Assembly (NCBI RefSeq): GCF_001625195.1
Contig: NC_054391.1
Span: forward strand, 930,001-994,000
Direction of reading: 5' to 3'
From: Drechmeria coniospora
Taxonomy: Eukaryota; Ascomycota; Sordariomycetes; Hypocreales; Ophiocordycipitaceae
DNA length: 64,000 nt
Numbering within the stretch: the first letter of the stretch is position 1; each line of letters opens with the position of its first letter. The translations under genes were made by a program, and so were the position numbers. Below, in pieces: positions 59,706-64,000 of the stretch. The notes under the pieces are model-generated. The model searched no databases. It worked only from the letters and a program-made list of their open reading frames with translations, and was not told the origin of the DNA.

Positions 59706-61489
59706 AAAGATGGGATGAGAGGGTCGTGGGATGCGGAAAGGGTGCGGGTGCGGAGGAGCTACAGCACGGCAGCAGCAGCGTCAGTCAGGTCGTCGTGCCC
59801 CCCAAGGCCTAGGCGGCCGGCGCACCGCACCGGTACCTGCGGCGCACCACGTACCGGACTCGCTTGGCGGCTCGCCGCGGGCGGGCAGCAGCACGTCCAA
59901 GGAGGGGACCGGCAGCGCTGTAATTGCCTGCTCCGTAATGGCAGCGGTCTCGAACGCATGTGCTCGGCGGGTGCTGCTGGAGGCAGGGGGAGGAATGGGA
60001 GGGAGCTCGCGGAACGGTACGGGGTACCTTTCCCTTTGGCCACCGGGGACCCAAGTTCCAACGGTGTGGGCCGTGTGGCCAGGTGCTAGCGAGGACAGCA
60101 GCCTGTAGGCTCCGGCGGCAGACGCCTCTGCACGCCTCAGGTAGGCGCCGCGGTGCGCCTCAGGTATGCACCTTGCTGGCGTGCCGCCCGGTGAGGGTGA
60201 CCCCCCGGTGATGTCATGCAGGCTCCCTAGGCACGCCGACGTTCTAGCCTTTGCCGAAGCTTCTCTGCTGCTCTGCTGCTCTCGTGAGAAGAAAGAAGCG
60301 AGCATGCAGGTGCCGCCACCGAGTACCTACTTGCAGCACAGCAAGTACTTGCTCGTCGGTGCGTGTCGTGGTGCGAGCACAGGTACCCGCGTCGCCGACG
60401 GCAGAAGTGTGCAGGTACCGCCACCCACCGAGCACCAACAGCACTCGCTCGTCGGTGCTTGGTGCTTGTCGTGGTGCGAGCACGAGGCCGTCACTCGCAG
60501 GTGTCAACGGTGCCGACCACGGTACGCCTCGAGTTTGCCGGAAGGCCCATGGAAACGACGCAGCCGCGCGTGCGCGTAGAAGCAGGCAAAGACGGGGGCA
60601 ATGAAACGGGGAACGGAGATGGAACGTCGAGGGCTTCGCGCAAATGGAAATCTGCGGCACCGAGTCAAGGAGCCAGCAGGGAAGGTCCATGCGCCGTGGG
60701 GAGGGGGGGGGGTGGAGGGGGCGCGCGAATGTGTACTTCCGGCGCTCCGTACCTGCCTGCCCGCTCGCGAACGTAGGCAGGTGCATGCACGGAGTTGCGT
60801 GCGCCTGCCGACGGCGGACGGCGGAGGCGGTCGATGCTCGTGCTCGTGCTGCCGCTGGCCATCTGCGCCTTCCGACTGGCGGCCTGCACGGATCCAAGGG
60901 GGGCTCGTTCGTCTTGCGGCTGACTGGCCGGAGAGGCACCTCGCCGTCGTGGTTGCTTTTTCTGGCTTCGCCGCTGCCGCTCTGGGCCATGCGGCCTCCG
61001 GGAGGAAGGCGTGGCGGACGAGATTGATTTCAATTTGCCGGGTGCCACAGGGCCAAGCCAGTACATCTACTTTGGCACGTACCCGAGCAGGTACCAAGCA
61101 CCCAGCAGCGGCGCACGAGTACAAGTGGCTGCAGGTGTGGTAGGTGCACGTCCAAGTACAGGTACTTGTGCTCGTAGATGTGTAAGTACTGTACTTGGGT
61201 GTACGCGTACGTGCAAGAACAGTGCTGCCCACACTGGGACGGCACCTACCTTTTCGGTGCCAACGGATGCTGCGCAGCATGTACCGAGCCGCACGGTATC
61301 GTTGGCACTTGTACGTACTTGCCGTATTCGGGACCAGGTATTATTAGAAAGCAGCAGGTATTATTAGACCTGGCGAGCGAGGGCCTCCAACTACTAGGTA
61401 GGCCGATGCTCGCCTTGACAGGCGTCTGACGGCACTGGACGGCGTCGAGGACAGGGGCGGCTGTGTGCAGTGCCAGTACGGAGTACTCT

Positions 61490-61925
61490 ACATATTTGTG
61501 CTCTGTATTTCCTTGTGCTCGGTATTTGCTTGTGCTATGTATTTGCTTGTGCTCTGTATTTGCTTGCAAGTGCTGTATTTGCTTTTACTCTGTATTGGTT
61601 TGTACTCTGTATTGGCTTGTACTCTGTATTTGCTTGTACTCTGTATTTGCTTGTACTCTGTATTTGCTTGCAAGTGCTGTATTTGCTTTTACTCTGTATT
61701 GGTTTGTACTCTGTATTGGCTTGTACTCTGTATTTGCTTGTACTCTGTATTTGCTTGTACTCTGTATTTGCTTGTACTCTGTATTTGCTTGTACTTACGT
61801 TTTCTTGTGCTTACTAGTACATTTGCTTGTACTCTGTTTTCGCTTGTACTCTGTATTTGCTTGCAAGTGCTCTGTATTTGCTTTTACTCTGTATTTCCTT
61901 GTGCTTGCTCCGTATTTACTTGCCG
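61490..61925. repeat. 17-bp minisatellite with about 104-bp higher-order period
   Basis: About 25 units of TGTACTCTGTATTTGCT type. A variant TTGCAAGTGCTGTATTTGCT recurs at 61561, 61665 and about 61859, giving a higher-order unit. Confidence 0.9.
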
Positions 61926-63674
61926 CTTGACTGCCTACCAAAGGCATCGGTTCTAGCACCTGTCCTCTGCACCTCGTGCTGTGCATGACGAGCACATGCG
62001 TGCCGAGCGTCGGCGAGCGCGAGGATTCGTCCATCATCACTGTACTATCGTGCGTAGCGCTGCGTTGGTGAGGACGGTACGCACTTGGGATCCAACCGCC
62101 CTCGCCTGTCGTTGCTTTGTTAGCAGCGCGGCCGCTCACCCCCGTGGTGTTTTTGTTAGTACGACTACAGTATACTGTAGCTCTACCGTCTTATTACTTC
62201 CTCTCCATACCTGTGCATGGCACAGCATCGAACACGGTGGCCAAAATTGGCATCCCGTTTTTTGCTTCTCCAGCCCGATATAGGGGTTATTAAGGACATT
62301 TTGGCGTGCCGCAGCCTCGCCGCCGCCAAGCGATGCCAACGCCCACGATGGATTTCCTTGACAAACCCGAAACATGCCCCGTCGCCGCAGGAAAAAGGGG
62401 CCATCGCGAGCTCACCTCGGCACCTCCTACGCGGCACTCCACCCGTCGTCCCAGGAGTCCTCGGCGGCAAGAATACCACGAGCATGCGAGACGCCGCATC
62501 TCGAGTCCGTCCGCCTGCGCTGCGTGGGGTGATTTTGTACGAGTGATTGGGGGGCGGCACCGGCCACTTGGGCCTCATTTTCTGGGCCGTCCAAGGATGC
62601 AAGATATCATCACTGCCGTCGGCCGGATGGCGGTCTGTGCCGGAAGTGACACAACGCAACGCCTACTGCGCTGGACGGCCACGCACATGCATCCACGCCA
62701 TGGGCACCTCGTAGGCGACAAAGTGCTGGACAAGGAATATTATTACTGTTGTAAGTAGGCAAAAGTATGAGAACATGGGTGGGATTTTGTCGATATACTA
62801 GGCTAGCCTTTGTACCTTTTACCAAATATTCTAATATTACGGAGTACTCTGTACTGCTTTCATGCATTTTTACTTGTATCCAACTTTATGACATGCAATT
62901 GTACCCAACTTTGTGAAATGCAAGTACAAAAAATTATGTCATCCAAGACACCCTATTAGCAAACTGTTGCACCAAACCAGCCACAAAAAATGGGCGCCAC
63001 AGTCAATGTGGACTTGGTAGGTGCTATATGCGATACAAACACATACAATAAATAGCGCCATCATTCTTTTTCCATCATGGTTTAATTATGAGTGCAACGT
63101 ACATGCGATATGCAAAGACATGGAAATAATGGATTGATTCCAATAGATGCTTGAGGTGTAATTATTACCGTTTCCTGAGAGCTACATACTGTAGACTTGC
63201 TCTTTTGCTACCCTACAGCTGCTTTCCAGTTTCTGGGTATTTTTTTTGTCAAGCCGTAATACCTACAGTACTGTAAGCTGAGCTGCTGATGGGCCTTGTC
63301 GGCACCTGGGCCACATTGAATATTTACCGAGTACTCCGTACAGTAGGTGCCAAATGGCACAGTGCGTTTTGCCAGGCCGCCTGCTGTATATGTGCTACAA
63401 ACTATGGTCTCGTACCGTCCGATCCAGGTGAACCCTGAGCAAAACAATACTAGGTATTACTCCGTAATTACTACTAGGTAGGCACCTGCTTGCAGCAAGT
63501 ACTGCTCCGTACTTACAGTCCTTGTTAGGTACTACAGTATTGCTTGTTACGGGGTGTAGCCCCTTGCACTGTACTCAGTAGGTAGTAAAACAGCACAGAG
63601 TGCCATCGCCTTCCAGGCTCTTGTAGTATTACAGGGTGCCAAGTACTGTAGTGGCTGTGCTCCAGAGCGCGTGC

Positions 63675-64000
63675 AGGCACTGATGATGACCACTACAATG
63701 TAGGCACTGATGATGACCGCTACAATATAGGCACTGATGATCACCACTACACCATACTACCTAGTAGGTAGGCATTGATAATCACCACTACACTATAGGC
63801 ACTAATCATCACCACTACACCATAGGCACTGATAATCACCACTACACCATACTACCTAGTACGTACCTAGTAGGCATTAATAATTACCACCACACTCTAG
63901 GCACTGACAATCACCACTACACCATAGGCACTGATAATCACCACTACACCATACTACCTAGTACGTACCTAGTAGGCATTAATAATTACCACCACACTCT
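63675..64000. repeat. 27-bp minisatellite with 102-bp higher-order repeat, runs off window
   Basis: Basic unit AGGCACTGATAATCACCACT plus ACACCAT. A larger unit with ACTACCTAGTACGTACCTAG repeats with a period of exactly 102 bases (63859 and 63961). It continues past the right edge. Confidence 0.9.

Larger units (their letters stand above)
59176..64000. repeat. Gene-poor right end: HSF promoter, then repeat-rich DNA
   Basis: 59176-60250 is GC-rich upstream sequence of the HSF gene with a G-run cluster at 59656-59705. 60305-60484 has a short duplication. 60500-61480 shows no gene. 61490-61925 and 63675-64000 are tandem arrays. 62180-62760 is GC-balanced with no recognised gene. 62820-63200 is AT-rich with a duplicated CCAACTTT[AG]TGA motif. 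63240-63660 is GTAC-rich. Confidence 0.6.

Noticed and set aside
62183..62659. Minus-strand open frame of 158 codons in the right-hand gap
   Set aside because: No motif, overlapped by an equally long plus-strand frame, and no splice or start context that favours it.
63675..64000. CRISPR-like array
   Set aside because: Units are directly adjacent with no unique spacers, and the organism is eukaryotic.

Overview
The window is nuclear DNA of a filamentous ascomycete (Pezizomycotina). Evidence: protein genes are GC-rich with C-ending codons, introns are 50-110 bp (RPS11 has one of 176 bp) with GT..CTRAY..AG signals, and the gene set is typical of moulds: fungal-type KNL1/Spc7 with SILK and RVSF motifs, Mic60, Dlt1, an Sfl1-type HSF factor and a secreted subtilase. 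The style fits Sordariomycetes, probably Hypocreales, but that placement is inference.

Layout. 1-2298: a large, cut-off membrane protein gene (-) that I do not recognise. 3410-8154: kinetochore scaffold Spc7 (-). 8.3-9.2 kb: a GTAC-rich repeat island. 9421-10221: RPS11 (+), with its start codon split by an intron. 10924-11913: twin CX9C Emi1/DUF3128 protein (+). 12303-12376: tRNA-Val(AAC). 13309-15123: URI/Bud27 prefoldin-like (-). 15834-16898: GFA-fold zinc protein (+). 17568-19279 (+) and 19361-20800/21349 (-): two folylpolyglutamate synthase paralogs tail to tail. 22184-24346: MIC60 (-). 25117-26018: Rab5-type GTPase (-). 27542-29804: SAC1 phosphatase (+). 30333-33971: long disordered protein with a C-terminal membrane segment, perhaps Mtc4-like (-). 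35603-36622: COX18/OXA2 (+). 36781-37649: Pep12-type syntaxin (-). 39084-41203: NDC1 (+). 42011-44826: secreted subtilase (-). 44.8-50.3 kb: gene-poor and repeat-rich. 50310-51053: small secreted protein (+). 53066-54268: DLT1 (+). 55788-56411: basic hypothetical protein (+). 56891-59175: HSF/Sfl1-type transcription factor (-). 59.2-64.0 kb: no gene recognised, several tandem repeats.

The genes are mostly housekeeping and do not form one pathway. Themes are mitochondria (Mic60, Cox18, Emi1-like, possibly the extended FPGS), endosome and ER membranes (Rab5, Pep12, Sac1), and nuclear envelope or kinetochore (Ndc1, Spc7).

The most unusual content lies between genes. Seven copies of an 80-bp, almost wholly inverted-repeat element (Tc1/mariner-like MITE, CAGT ends, TA flanks) sit in intergenic islands made of GTAC-containing words such as GTACGGAGTAC. 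Many minisatellites accompany them. One of these, a 99/102-bp array, is in frame with the mitochondrial-presequence-like region of an FPGS gene. All exon boundaries were inferred by eye from splice signals and family knowledge; no database search was run.
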